DNA of 64,000 bases from an uncultured Corynebacterium sp. (GCF_946222305.1 NZ_CAMIHZ010000002.1:62001-126000); one strand, 5' to 3'. Numbered from the stretch's first letter, positions 25,169-33,960 are shown. The notes: generated by a model not told the origin, from the letters alone. Numbers and translations: made by a program.

Positions 25169-25612
25169 TTACTTCTTTCGTAGCCGCTTCTGTACCTGGC
25201 CAGCCGCGCGGCCCGCATTGCGGGCTACGGTTTCCACAATCCCGTTGGAAGCAACCTCGCGGCGTATCTTTCGCATTGCGTTTTCTGCTGCGCTGCGGGC
25301 ATTGCCAGTCTGGTTGCGGGACTGCCTGTCGGAGCCACCCACAACTTTCTCGAACCGGCTACGCATCCGGTCGGCCTGAGCCATTGCTTGGTCAGCCCGT
25401 TGGATCGCCTGGTCGGCCACATCCTTCGGAATGAATCCAGGCCGGTGCTGCTCCAACTGAGCGCGCAGTTTCAATCGCCGATCCCACTGCGCATCCAGTT
25501 CGCGCAACGCCTTAATTAGCTGCTCGTCCGAACCGCCGAGATCCGGGTGGAAACGCCGGATGATCGCACGACGTTGGCGTAGGTATTCGGGATTGTGTCG
25601 GTAGTCGCTCAT
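25169..25612 (-). CDS. Small J-domain-like protein
   Basis: 147 residues starting MSDYRHNPEYLRQRRAIIRRFHPDLGG, with AAAGGA eight bases upstream. Residues ~8-45 resemble a short J domain with the key HPD tripeptide (22-24), which in DnaJ proteins stimulates Hsp70 ATPase. The remainder is charged, probably helical, and ends in a basic tail. No Gly/Phe or zinc-finger region. It lies on the opposite strand to tuf. Its leader and first five codons match those of the sortase gene at 27879. Role unknown. Confidence 0.65.
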   Translation of the reverse strand: MSDYRHNPEYLRQRRAIIRRFHPDLGGSDEQLIKALRELDAQWDRRLKLRAQLEQHRPGFIPKDVADQAIQRADQAMAQADRMRSRFEKVVGGSDRQSRNQTGNARSAAENAMRKIRREVASNGIVETVARNAGRAAGQVQKRLRKK

Positions 25613-25728
25613 TAACTGTTCCTTTTAGGTGACGCCACCTAGTGCCTCTTGGATTTTGTTTCCCTACTGGGCGATTGTAGTGATGGGGAAGGTAGGGAGC
25701 AGCGGGGTTGGATGAAACAAAAGAAGAC

Positions 25729-25763
25729 CACCCGCCTTAGCAATTCATTGCTAGAGCGGGTGG
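25729..25763 (-). terminator. Terminator of the LAQTG protein gene
   Basis: CCACCCGC...TTGCTAGAGCGGGTGG with inner pairing TAGCAA/TTGCTA; on the minus strand a T-rich run (GGTCTTCTTTTG) follows the stem. Confidence 0.8.
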
Positions 25764-25825
25764 CTCAAGATCTTTGACCTCTAGGTCAGGACCATTGGTG
25801 TCTTTCGTTTAGGTCAGTAAATGAC

Positions 25826-26767
25826 TTAAGCGAAGATCTTGCGACGAGCAGCGAACGCACCGGCCGCAACCATGGCGGTCAGCGCAAGAGCGGCCAGACC
25901 GCGTGCAGCAGTGTTGGAGCCGGTCTGTGCGAGCATGCCGCGATCAGAGGTGGGCTGGCTTTCGTCGGTTGCGCCCTGGGTGTTGTTGCCGCCGGTTGCG
26001 TTCTGGCCAGCGAGCTTACCGCCCTGAGCGATGACCTCGTCCTTGTGATCCTGCAGCATCTTATCGGAAGCTGCCTTCTCCTCATGGGTAGGGGTTTCCT
26101 TGGTGCGGGCCTCATCCTTGACGTAGGTCTTGCCATCCTGGGACAGGTACCAAGCAACACCACCGATGATCAGAGCGGCTGGCAGAGCCAACCAAGCGAG
26201 ACCCTTCTTGTCTTCGGAGCCCGGGGTCTGCTCTTCGGCTGGGAATGCATCAGTGTAAGCCTTGCGCATTTCCTCGGTGATTGGCTCATTCACCTGGTTG
26301 CGATCCTTCACATACAGGTTCGGGTCCTGCATGTGCTGGTACCAGGTGTTGCCGTCCTTGTCCTGCTTGTCAGCTGGAGCGGGGATGCCCTCGCTCTCTG
26401 GTGCCGCGTTCTCGCCAGGATTCGAGGAGCCTAGGGAGCCGTCAGCAGAACCAGTGCCACCTGGCTTGTTGTTGTCGGAGCCTGGTGCGGTGTTGTCTCC
26501 GGTAGGACCATTGTTGTTATTGTCCTGCGCTGCCTGCTGCTTCTCCCATTCAGCCTGAGCCTGCTCGGCGGTTAGGTCTGGGGAGGCTGGAAGGCCATCA
26601 TTGCCGTTGGTTGCCTTGTAGGTGCCATCGGCTTGCTTGTGGTATTCCACACCATCAACGGTCAAGGTTGCTGGTGCTGGGATCTGAGCCTGTGCAACGG
26701 TTGCGCCGCCTACCGCGAGCGCGCCCGCCATGGCGGCGGCAGTAAGGGTACGTGGGAAACGTTTCAT
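25826..26767 (-). CDS. Secreted LAQTG-anchored surface protein
   Basis: 313 residues with GGAGGAGAG before the ATG. A signal peptide ends near residue 28 (AQA-QIP). Three short related motifs (DGTYKATNG ~48, DGNTWYQHMQDPNLYVKDR ~138, DGKTYVKDEA ~211) are joined by Asn/Gly-rich linkers. A hydrophobic helix lies inside the chain (189-208), unusual for a wall protein. The C-terminus is LAQTG (279-283), a hydrophobic stretch (289-307) and RRK, a complete sortase sorting signal. The neighbouring sortase is the obvious candidate to anchor it. Function unknown. Confidence 0.7.
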   Translation of the reverse strand: MKRFPRTLTAAAMAGALAVGGATVAQAQIPAPATLTVDGVEYHKQADGTYKATNGNDGLPASPDLTAEQAQAEWEKQQAAQDNNNNGPTGDNTAPGSDNNKPGGTGSADGSLGSSNPGENAAPESEGIPAPADKQDKDGNTWYQHMQDPNLYVKDRNQVNEPITEEMRKAYTDAFPAEEQTPGSEDKKGLAWLALPAALIIGGVAWYLSQDGKTYVKDEARTKETPTHEEKAASDKMLQDHKDEVIAQGGKLAGQNATGGNNTQGATDESQPTSDRGMLAQTGSNTAARGLAALALTAMVAAGAFAARRKIFA

Positions 26768-26949
26768 CTTCTCTCCTCCGAGAATTAAACAGTCGTGAGT
26801 AATGCTCGACTATGCTCATCGGCATTAACATTGTTCACATTAGTCACACAGGTAACGAAAAACACCAGCAAATGTGCGACCTCAGTCAAAGTTAACCCCC
26901 ATATAGGGGTGAAAGCGGTGTCGTTAACTTAAAAGTGGCGAGGGTTTTG

Positions 26950-27879
26950 CTACTTGGTCGAGTAGGAGGTTCCCTGGTACTTCCAGCCGATAACTGCATT
27001 TTTGACAGCTGCTTGTAAGGGGTTGGCGGGCTGGATGCAGCTAATCGTGAGAAGCCGCCCTGGCATGGCGCCTTCACCCCAAATGCTGGAGTCGCTCGAC
27101 AGGCCTTCTTTGTTCGGGTCATGAAGATCGGTGGCTGCATAGACTAGCCAGTTATCTCCTGAGCTAGCGGTGCGAATGTATAGTTTGTCTCCTACATGCA
27201 CCGTGTGGCGATTGGAGGCTCCGTCATAAAGCTTGTTGAAGACTGCTGAAACGCCAGCTCCGGTGTGCCCGGCAATAACGACGATGTCTGGAGCGTTGGT
27301 TCCGGGTAGGGAGTAAGGCTTGTCCTTTGCGGTATAAGTACAGGCTAAATCCATAGTTTCTGGGTTGATTGCTCCGTCCTTTACGCGACAGGCGCCGTCC
27401 TCGAACTTGGCTCGAACTCCAATAGAAGGGATGGCCATCTCCTTCGCGGCGGCGGGGGTGATAACGGGCGAGCGGTCCGCCAGTACCTCATTGACCTCAA
27501 GATCATCTGGTGGTGGCGGCGCCGTATCTATAGGCCAAAAAGCCAAAGCGAGTAGGGCAGCGACTATGGCGGCTGTAGAGGCTAAAACCCCAGGGTGTTC
27601 TCTAGCGTGCTGAACTCGGCGGCGGAGAGTGGGTCTCGCTTTGCGGTGGCGTCCGCGACCTGCAGGGACAGGATAGGCCTCGCGTTGTCGAACTCGTGCA
27701 ATTTCATCCCGGGGAGCCGTTATCTGCGAATATTCAAAAGCGCCCAAAGGGGTCACGGAAGGGTGAGGTCGATCCGAGGGGCGCCTTGGTGTTCTGTTGC
27801 GCCTACGGTTTTCATAATGGCGAGGAGCTCTATGTGGGCCCGAGCTAGCGCGCTGGCGGCGGTCACGGTAGTCGCTCAT
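26950..27879 (-). CDS. Sortase (class E/F-like)
   Basis: I chose the ATG at 27879 (MSDYRDRRQRASSG) because AAGGAACC precedes it; the frame extends to 27933. 309 residues. A basic N-terminal region (~1-105) is followed by a transmembrane helix (~108-130, VLASTAAIVAALLALAFW) and a sortase domain (about 160-305). Catalytic His is in VVIAGHTGAG and Cys in LLTISC, matching TLxTC. The usual Arg a little after Cys is not evident; the aligned stretch reads AAVKNAVIGWKY. Sortases link LPxTG-like proteins to the cell wall, and the downstream gene encodes a LAQTG protein. Confidence 0.75.
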   Translation of the reverse strand: MSDYRDRRQRASSGPHRAPRHYENRRRNRTPRRPSDRPHPSVTPLGAFEYSQITAPRDEIARVRQREAYPVPAGRGRHRKARPTLRRRVQHAREHPGVLASTAAIVAALLALAFWPIDTAPPPPDDLEVNEVLADRSPVITPAAAKEMAIPSIGVRAKFEDGACRVKDGAINPETMDLACTYTAKDKPYSLPGTNAPDIVVIAGHTGAGVSAVFNKLYDGASNRHTVHVGDKLYIRTASSGDNWLVYAATDLHDPNKEGLSSDSSIWGEGAMPGRLLTISCIQPANPLQAAVKNAVIGWKYQGTSYSTK

Positions 27880-28508
27880 TGGGGTTCCTTCTTTTGGATG
27901 ACGCCACCTCGGGCAATCCGTTGTAAATCTCAACTAAGTGGGCATTCTAGTTCCTGGAGCGCGAGTAAAGTAAAAGGCTACGAGCGCGTTGTTACCAGAG
28001 TTGCAGGCGGAGGCGTTAAAGAAGAGCGTCGATTTGGATTAGGTGCTTGCGATGTGGTTCAATACTGAACGTTGCTTTAACACGATGAATGAGGCTTAAC
28101 CTCGTTCTAGTCAAAACAAGACGGGCAAGCCACCGTCGGCGGCTAGAAGTTATGTGAGTCAAGAAGTCATCGCTGGTGAAGTGAGCATGATCCATCGTCA
28201 GTAAAGACCTCACGGAATTGAGAAGTGAGGCAGCTTTGCTGTGCGGTACTTTGCGCGGAAAAGGCCAACACGCCCAACCGCGGGTGCCGGAGTGGGACAT
28301 GGTAAATGAACAGCGGCAGTAAGCGAAGGACCTCCACGGGTCCAGTGGGCTTGCTGGAGACATAACAATCCAGTGAAGCTCACCGTCAAATACAGGGAAA
28401 GTACCCCTGCAACGATCTCACCCGTGGCTCGAATGGATCCCTTCCGAAGCGAGGTACACGCCTTACCAATTGGGGGAGGTGGGGACCGAGGTGAACCTGC
28501 AATTCGTG

Positions 28509-28697
28509 TTTGTTCACGAGCCTTGTCGACCACGACGGCACATGAACAAAAGAATGTAAGACACCATAAGCGAACTGGCGACTGGACCAGGCCCCACGGC
28601 CGGACAGCGTTAAGACAAGACATAAGGCGTGTTAGCCCGAACAATAGGGCTTCCCCGAAAAGGGAAGTGCTACGGGCGCGCTAGGAAGAGGACAAGC
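28509..28697 (+). promoter_or_regulatory. S10 operon leader with three hairpins
   Basis: The 818-base gap 27880-28697 has no supportable gene. Near its end lie TTTGTTCA (28509-28516) facing TGAACAAA (28543-28550) with inner GTCG/CGAC pairing, then AGCCC/GGGCT (28634-28651), then CTTCCC/GGGAAG (28650-28667), just before rpsJ. These look like leader structures for S10 operon control, but I cannot assign them to a known family. Confidence 0.35.
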
Positions 28698-29003
28698 GTG
28701 GCGGGACAAAAGATCCGCATCAGGCTGAAGGCCTATGACCACGAGGCAATCGACGCTTCTGCCAAGAAGATCGTTGAAACGGTCACCCGTACCGGCGCTC
28801 GTGTCGTCGGCCCGGTGCCTTTGCCAACTGAAAAGAACGTTTACTGCGTCATCCGTTCGCCGCACAAGTACAAGGACTCGCGCGAGCACTTCGAGATGCG
28901 TACGCACAAGCGTCTGATCGACATTCTCGACCCAACCCCGAAGACCGTTGATGCCCTCATGCGCATCGACCTTCCGGCCAGCGTCGACGTCAACATTCAG
29001 TAG
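28698..29003 (+). CDS. rpsJ: 30S ribosomal protein S10
   Basis: 101 residues from GTG 28698 (MAGQKIRIRLKAYDHEAID), behind AGGAAGAGG. Normal length and complete through ASVDVNIQ. It is part of the 30S head and, as NusE, of antitermination complexes. First gene of the S10 operon; rplC follows after 42 bases. Confidence 0.97.
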   Translation: MAGQKIRIRLKAYDHEAIDASAKKIVETVTRTGARVVGPVPLPTEKNVYCVIRSPHKYKDSREHFEMRTHKRLIDILDPTPKTVDALMRIDLPASVDVNIQ

Positions 29004-29045
29004 GCCAGGACAGAAGTCTGACACTGAAGGCAGCGGAGAAAAATT

Positions 29046-29702
29046 ATGAGTGATATTGAGATCAAGGGCATCCTGGGCAAGAAGCTCGGCATGACCCAGA
29101 TCTTCGACGACGAGAACCGGGTCGTTCCGGTAACCGTCGTTGAGGCTGGGCCGTGTGTCGTCACCCAGGTGCGCACCAAGGAAACCGACGGCTACGAGGC
29201 CGTCCAGATCGCCTTCGGCGAAATCGACCCACGCAAGGTGAACAAGCCTGCTACCGGTCACTTCAAGAAGGCTGGCGTGACCCCTCGCCGCCACGTAACG
29301 GAGCTGCGTGTTGACGACGCTTCCGCTTACGAGGTTGGCCAGGACGTCACCGTAGAGATCTTCAACGACGTGAAGTTCGTTGACGTAACCGGCATCACCA
29401 AGGGCCACGGCTACGCCGGCGCTATGAAGCGCCACGGTTTCGCCGGCCAGGGTGCGTCCCACGGTAACCAGGCTGCTCACCGCCGTGTCGGTGGCATCGG
29501 CGCCTGCGCTACTCCAGGTCGCATCTTCAAGGGCAAGCGCATGGCAGGTCGCATGGGTAGCAACCGCGTTACCCTGCAGAACCTGAAGGTTGCCAAGGTC
29601 GATGCAGAGTCCAACCTGCTGCTCGTCAAGGGCGCAGTACCAGGTAACAACGGCGGCATCGTCGTTGTGAAGACCGCAGTGAAGGGCGGTGCACACGCAT
29701 GA
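29046..29702 (+). CDS. rplC: 50S ribosomal protein L3
   Basis: 218 residues. KGILGKKLGMTQIF at the N-terminus and GHGYAGAMKRHGF, then RRVGGIGACATPGRIFKGKRMAGRMG, are the family's rRNA-contact stretches near the peptidyl transferase centre. The stop overlaps the rplD start (ATGA), so the two are translationally coupled. Confidence 0.97.
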   Translation: MSDIEIKGILGKKLGMTQIFDDENRVVPVTVVEAGPCVVTQVRTKETDGYEAVQIAFGEIDPRKVNKPATGHFKKAGVTPRRHVTELRVDDASAYEVGQDVTVEIFNDVKFVDVTGITKGHGYAGAMKRHGFAGQGASHGNQAAHRRVGGIGACATPGRIFKGKRMAGRMGSNRVTLQNLKVAKVDAESNLLLVKGAVPGNNGGIVVVKTAVKGGAHA

Positions 29703-30352
29703 GCAATCTAAAGCTTGATGTCCACACCGCTGACGGTAAGACCAACGGCTCCGTAGAGCTGCCTGCTGCAATCTTCGACGCTGAGGTCAGCGTTGCACTG
29801 ATGCACCAGGTGGTTACCGCTCAGCTCGCAGCTAAGCGTCAGGGAACCCACGCCACCAAGACCCGCGGTGCTGTCCGCGGCGGTGGCCGTAAGCCATGGC
29901 GTCAGAAGGGCACCGGTCGTGCTCGTCAGGGCTCCATCCGCGCTCCACACTTCACCGGTGGTGGCACGGTTCACGGCCCACAGCCACGCGACTACTCCCA
30001 GCGCACCCCAAAGAAGATGAAGGCTGCTGCACTGCGCGGCGCTCTCACCGATCGTGCACGTCACGCACGCATCCACGTGGTTGAGGATCTGGTCCCAGGC
30101 CAGACCCCATCCACGAAGTCCGCTCGCGGCTTCCTGGAGCGCCTGACCGACCGCAAGTCTGTGCTTGTGGTTCTCGGTCGCGAGGATATTAATTCCCGCA
30201 AGTCCGTGCGCAACCTGCCAAACGTCCACACCCTGGTCAACGACCAGCTGAACACCTACGACGTTCTCAACGCAGACGACGTTGTGTTCTCCGTGGAGGC
30301 ATTGAACGCGTTCATCAACGCCGCTCAGAACACCAAGGAGGAGGCAAAGTGA
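29699..30352 (+). CDS. rplD: 50S ribosomal protein L4
   Basis: 217 residues. The extended loop with KTRGAVRGGGRKPWRQKGTG reaches the peptide exit tunnel and is the site where macrolide-resistance changes occur; the sequence looks ordinary. In enterobacteria L4 represses its own S10 operon; whether that holds here is not visible. Overlaps rplC and rplW by four bases each. Confidence 0.97.
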   Translation: MSNLKLDVHTADGKTNGSVELPAAIFDAEVSVALMHQVVTAQLAAKRQGTHATKTRGAVRGGGRKPWRQKGTGRARQGSIRAPHFTGGGTVHGPQPRDYSQRTPKKMKAAALRGALTDRARHARIHVVEDLVPGQTPSTKSARGFLERLTDRKSVLVVLGREDINSRKSVRNLPNVHTLVNDQLNTYDVLNADDVVFSVEALNAFINAAQNTKEEAK

Positions 30353-30654
30353 GCACCGTCGCAGATCCACGTGACATCATCCTGGCCCCAGTAGTGTCTG
30401 AGAAGTCCTACGGCCTGATGGAGCAGAACGTTTACACGTTCCTGGTTAACCCAGCATCCAACAAGACCCAGATCAAGATTGCCGTCGAGCAGATCTTTGG
30501 CGTCAAGGTTGCAAGCGTGAACACCCTCAACCGCGAGGGCAAGCGTAAGCGCACCCGCACCGGCTACGGCCGTCGCAAGGCAACCAAGCGCGCCATGGTG
30601 ACCCTGGTCGCCGGCAGCGATCCGATCGACATCTTCGGTGGTTCTGCTGCCTAA
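30349..30654 (+). CDS. rplW: 50S ribosomal protein L23
   Basis: 101 residues from GTG 30349, overlapping the rplD stop, with AGGAGG upstream. The family stretch VSEKSYGLMEQNVYTFLVNP is present. It sits at the tunnel exit and is the docking site for trigger factor and SRP. Confidence 0.97.
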   Translation: MSTVADPRDIILAPVVSEKSYGLMEQNVYTFLVNPASNKTQIKIAVEQIFGVKVASVNTLNREGKRKRTRTGYGRRKATKRAMVTLVAGSDPIDIFGGSAA

Positions 30655-30691
30655 GGCAGGAGAGACCGAAAGGTAAAGAGGAAGCAAAAGT

Positions 30692-31534
30692 ATGGCTATT
30701 CGTAAGTACAAGCCGACTACGCCGGGTCGCCGCCAGAGTTCTGTCTCCGAGTTCAACGAGATCACCCGTTCGACTCCTGAGAAGTCTCTGCTGCGCCCGC
30801 TGTCGAAGACCGGCGGCCGTAACGTTCACGGCCACATCACCACCCGCCACAAGGGCGGTGGCCACAAGCGTCGTTACCGCGTTATCGACTTCCGTCGTAA
30901 CGATAAGGACGGCGTTCTGGCTAAGGTCGCTCACATCGAGTACGACCCAAACCGCACCGCTAACATCGCTCTGCTGCACTACTACGACGGCGAGAAGCGC
31001 TACATCATCGCTCCTCGTGGTCTGAAGCAGGGCACCGTTGTTGAGTCCGGTCCGAACGCAGACATCAAGGTGGGTAACAACCTGCCACTGCGTAACATCC
31101 CAGCCGGTACCGTTATCCACGCTGTGGAGCTGAAGCCAGGCGGCGGCGCTAAGATGGCCCGCTCCGCTGGTGCCTCCATCCAGCTGCTCGGTAAGGAAGG
31201 AAAGTACGCCGTTCTGCGTATGCCTTCTTCCGAGATCCGCCGTGTTGACATCCGCTGCCGCGCCACCATTGGTGAGGTCGGCAACCAGGAGCAGATCAAC
31301 ATCCGCTGGGGTAAGGCCGGCCGTATGCGCTGGAAGGGCTGGCGCCCAACCGTCCGTGGTGTCGTGATGAACCCAGTTGATCACCCACACGGTGGTGGTG
31401 AGGGTCGTACCTCCGGTGGTCGTCACCCTGTGTCCCCATGGGGCCAGAAGGAAGGCCGCACCCGCAAGCCAAACCGTCCAAGCGACAAGATGATCGTTCG
31501 CCGTCGTCGCACCAACAAGAACAAGAAGCGCTAA
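30692..31534 (+). CDS. rplB: 50S ribosomal protein L2
   Basis: 280 residues. GRNVHGHITTRHKGGGHKR and the C-terminal VMNPVDHPHGGGEGR (with the conserved His near the peptidyl transferase centre) identify it. It is required for subunit association. Normal length; GAGGAAGC precedes the ATG. Confidence 0.98.
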   Translation: MAIRKYKPTTPGRRQSSVSEFNEITRSTPEKSLLRPLSKTGGRNVHGHITTRHKGGGHKRRYRVIDFRRNDKDGVLAKVAHIEYDPNRTANIALLHYYDGEKRYIIAPRGLKQGTVVESGPNADIKVGNNLPLRNIPAGTVIHAVELKPGGGAKMARSAGASIQLLGKEGKYAVLRMPSSEIRRVDIRCRATIGEVGNQEQINIRWGKAGRMRWKGWRPTVRGVVMNPVDHPHGGGEGRTSGGRHPVSPWGQKEGRTRKPNRPSDKMIVRRRRTNKNKKR

Positions 31535-31550
31535 GAGGAGGTAGTAGAGA

Positions 31551-31829
31551 ATGCCACGTAGCCTCAAGAAGGGCCCATTCGTCGACGAACACCTCCTCGC
31601 GAAGGTGGACGCTCAGAACGAAAAGGGCACCAAGCAGGTCATTAAGACCTGGTCCCGTCGCTCGACCATTCTGCCTGATTTCATTGGTCACACTTTCGCC
31701 GTCCACGACGGTCGCAAGCACGTGCCAGTGTTCATCGATGATTCCATGGTCGGACACAAGCTAGGCGAGTTCGCCCCCACGAAGACCTTTAAGGGTCACG
31801 TGAAGGACGACAAGAAGGGTCGTCGATAA
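31551..31829 (+). CDS. rpsS: 30S ribosomal protein S19
   Basis: 92 residues, starting MPRSLKKGPFVDEHLLAKV, with GGAGG upstream. It contacts S13 and the A-site finger in the 30S head. Complete; rplV begins three bases after the stop. Confidence 0.98.
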   Translation: MPRSLKKGPFVDEHLLAKVDAQNEKGTKQVIKTWSRRSTILPDFIGHTFAVHDGRKHVPVFIDDSMVGHKLGEFAPTKTFKGHVKDDKKGRR

Positions 31830-31831
31830 TC

Positions 31832-32194
31832 ATGACTGAGACCGTGAATTCCGCACGCGCAACCGCGCGTTTCGTGCGCGTCACCCCAATGAAGGCACGT
31901 CGCGTGATCGATCTGGTCCGCGGCAAGTCCGTTGACGACGCGCTGGCAATCCTGAAGTACGCCCCACAGGCTGCTTCTGAGCCGGTATACAAGGTTGTTG
32001 CATCCGCAGCAGCTAACGCAGAGAACAACTACGGCCTGGATCGTCGCTCTCTGGTTATCTCCGAGGCATATGCCGACGAGGGACCAACCATGCGTCGTTT
32101 CCGTCCGCGCGCTCAGGGACGTGCATTCCACATCCGTAAGCGCACTAGCCACATCACCGTGGTCGTCGAGAGCCAGAAGGGAAGTGCTCAGTAG
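31832..32194 (+). CDS. rplV: 50S ribosomal protein L22
   Basis: 120 residues. ARFVRVTPMKARRVIDLVRG and the beta-hairpin region MRRFRPRAQGRAFHIRKRTSH, which lines the exit tunnel, are clear. The stop shares a base with the rpsC GTG start. Confidence 0.98.
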   Translation: MTETVNSARATARFVRVTPMKARRVIDLVRGKSVDDALAILKYAPQAASEPVYKVVASAAANAENNYGLDRRSLVISEAYADEGPTMRRFRPRAQGRAFHIRKRTSHITVVVESQKGSAQ

Positions 32195-32937
32195 TGGGCC
32201 AGAAAATCCACCCCCACGGCCTCCGGCTGGGTATCACTTCCGAGTGGCGCTCCCGCTGGTACGCCGACAAGCAGTACGCTGACTACCTCGCCGAGGACAT
32301 CAAGATCCGCGACTTCCTGTCCAAGGGTCTTGATCGCGCCGGCATCGCCGACGTTGTCATCGAGCGCACCCACGACCGTGTCCGCGTGGACATCCACACT
32401 GCCCGTCCGGGCATCGTGATCGGTCGTCGTGGTTCCGAGGCAGACCGCATCCGCGGTCAGCTCGAGAAGCTCACCGGCAAGCAGGTTCAGCTGAACATTC
32501 TTGAAGTTAAGAACATCGACGCCAATGCACAGCTGGTGGCACAGTCCATCGCTGAGCAGCTGACCAACCGCGTGGCTTTCCGTCGCGCGATGCGTAAGGC
32601 TATCCAGGGCGCAATGCGCCAGCCTCAGGTCAAGGGCATCAAGGTCGTATGTTCCGGCCGCCTCGGCGGCGCAGAAATGGGTCGCACTGAGCGCTACCAC
32701 GAGGGTCGCGTTCCACTGCACACCCTGCGCGCCGAGATCGATTACGGCACCTACGAGGCTCACACCACCTTCGGACGCATCGGCGTCAAGGTGTGGATCT
32801 ACAAGGGTGACGTCGTCGGTGGCCGTCGTGAGTCCCTGATGAACGCACGCGACGATCGCCCACGTGGCGGCCGCCGTGAGCGTCCACGCCGCGGTGGTGC
32901 TCGTCGCCAGCGCGCCGAGAAGAAGCAGGAGGGTTAA
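32194..32937 (+). CDS. rpsC: 30S ribosomal protein S3
   Basis: 247 residues from GTG 32194. The KH domain has GRRGSEADRIR, and the C-terminal half has AQSIAEQLTNRVAFRRAM. The final ~35 residues are very Arg-rich (RPRGGRRERPRRGGARRQRAEKK), a tail typical of actinobacterial S3. It forms part of the mRNA entry site and helicase. Confidence 0.97.
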   Translation: MGQKIHPHGLRLGITSEWRSRWYADKQYADYLAEDIKIRDFLSKGLDRAGIADVVIERTHDRVRVDIHTARPGIVIGRRGSEADRIRGQLEKLTGKQVQLNILEVKNIDANAQLVAQSIAEQLTNRVAFRRAMRKAIQGAMRQPQVKGIKVVCSGRLGGAEMGRTERYHEGRVPLHTLRAEIDYGTYEAHTTFGRIGVKVWIYKGDVVGGRRESLMNARDDRPRGGRRERPRRGGARRQRAEKKQEG

Positions 32938-32942
32938 AGCTA

Positions 32943-33359
32943 ATGCTTATCCCTAAGCGCGTTAAGTTCCGTCGCCAGCACCGCCCAACCCGTAGTGGCG
33001 TGTCCAAGGGCGGCAATCGCGTGACGTTCGGCGACTACGGCCTGCAGGCCCTGGAGCCGACGTACATCACCAACCGTCAGATCGAGTCCGCTCGTATTGC
33101 CATTAACCGCCACGTCAAGCGTGGTGGCAAGGTATGGATCAATATCTTCCCTGACCGCCCACTGACCCAGAAGCCACTTGGTGTGCGTATGGGTTCCGGT
33201 AAGGGCCCAGTGGAGAAGTGGGTTGCTAACGTCAAGCCAGGTCGCATCCTGTTCGAGATGTCCTACCCCAACGAGGAAGTAGCTCTCGAGGCCCTGCGCC
33301 GCGCTGGCAACAAGCTGCCTTGCAAGGTTCGTATCGTAAAGAAGGAGGATCAGTTCTAA
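32943..33359 (+). CDS. rplP: 50S ribosomal protein L16
   Basis: 138 residues: MLIPKRVKFRRQHRPTRSG... with MGSGKGPVEKWVANVKPG, the region near the A-site tRNA elbow. Complete. The stop TAA overlaps the rpmC ATG by one base. Confidence 0.98.
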   Translation: MLIPKRVKFRRQHRPTRSGVSKGGNRVTFGDYGLQALEPTYITNRQIESARIAINRHVKRGGKVWINIFPDRPLTQKPLGVRMGSGKGPVEKWVANVKPGRILFEMSYPNEEVALEALRRAGNKLPCKVRIVKKEDQF

Positions 33360-33592
33360 TGGCTACCGGTATTCCGGCATCTGAGCTCCGCGAGCTCACC
33401 AACGAAGAGCTGACCACCCGCCTGCGTGAGTCGAAGGAAGAACTGTTCAACCTTCGCTTCCAGGCTGCGACCGGCCAGCTGACCAACAACCGTCGTTTGG
33501 GTGTAGTTAAGCGTGACATCGCCCGCATCTACACCGTTCTGCGCGAGCGCGAGCTCGGGCTGTCTACCAACCCAGGTGGTGACGCAGCATGA
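33359..33592 (+). CDS. rpmC: 50S ribosomal protein L29
   Basis: 77 residues from ATG 33359, just overlapping the rplP stop, with AAGGAGGA upstream. The two-helix core ELRELTNEELTTRLRESKEELFNLRFQ is clear. Overlaps rpsQ by four bases. Confidence 0.97.
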   Translation: MATGIPASELRELTNEELTTRLRESKEELFNLRFQAATGQLTNNRRLGVVKRDIARIYTVLRERELGLSTNPGGDAA

Positions 33593-33867
33593 GTGAGGCA
33601 ACCTTGACTAAGAAGGAAAAGGGCGCACGTAAGAACCGCGTGGGCTACGTCGTGTCCGTCAAGATGAGCAAGACCATCGTCGTCGAGCTCGAGGACCGTA
33701 AGCAGCACGCCCTGTACGGCAAGATCATGCGCACCAACTCTCGCGTGAAGGTTCACGACGAGAACGACACCGCCGGTGTTGGTGACCGCGTTCTGATCGA
33801 GGAGACCCGCCCACTGTCCAAGACGAAGCACTTCCGCCTCGTCGAGGTTCTGGAGAAGGCACGCTAA
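33589..33867 (+). CDS. rpsQ: 30S ribosomal protein S17
   Basis: 92 residues. RVGYVVSVKMSKTIVVELED and GDRVLIEETRPLSKTKHFRLVEV are the OB-fold strands that bind 16S rRNA. Last gene of this transcript: a strong terminator follows, and the ribosomal series resumes 2.1 kb later with rplN. Confidence 0.98.
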   Translation: MSEATLTKKEKGARKNRVGYVVSVKMSKTIVVELEDRKQHALYGKIMRTNSRVKVHDENDTAGVGDRVLIEETRPLSKTKHFRLVEVLEKAR

Positions 33868-33960
33868 ACCTTCCCCGCGGGATTCTTCCCAGGTGGTTTC
33901 CGCCCCGCCCGCCGCTTCCTAAGACGTGGCAGGGCAGCTCCACTTAGCACTAGCTCAATG

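Noticed and set aside
28373..28684. 103-codon frame before rpsJ
   Set aside because: Lies in the hairpin-rich leader, atypical composition, no ribosome site.
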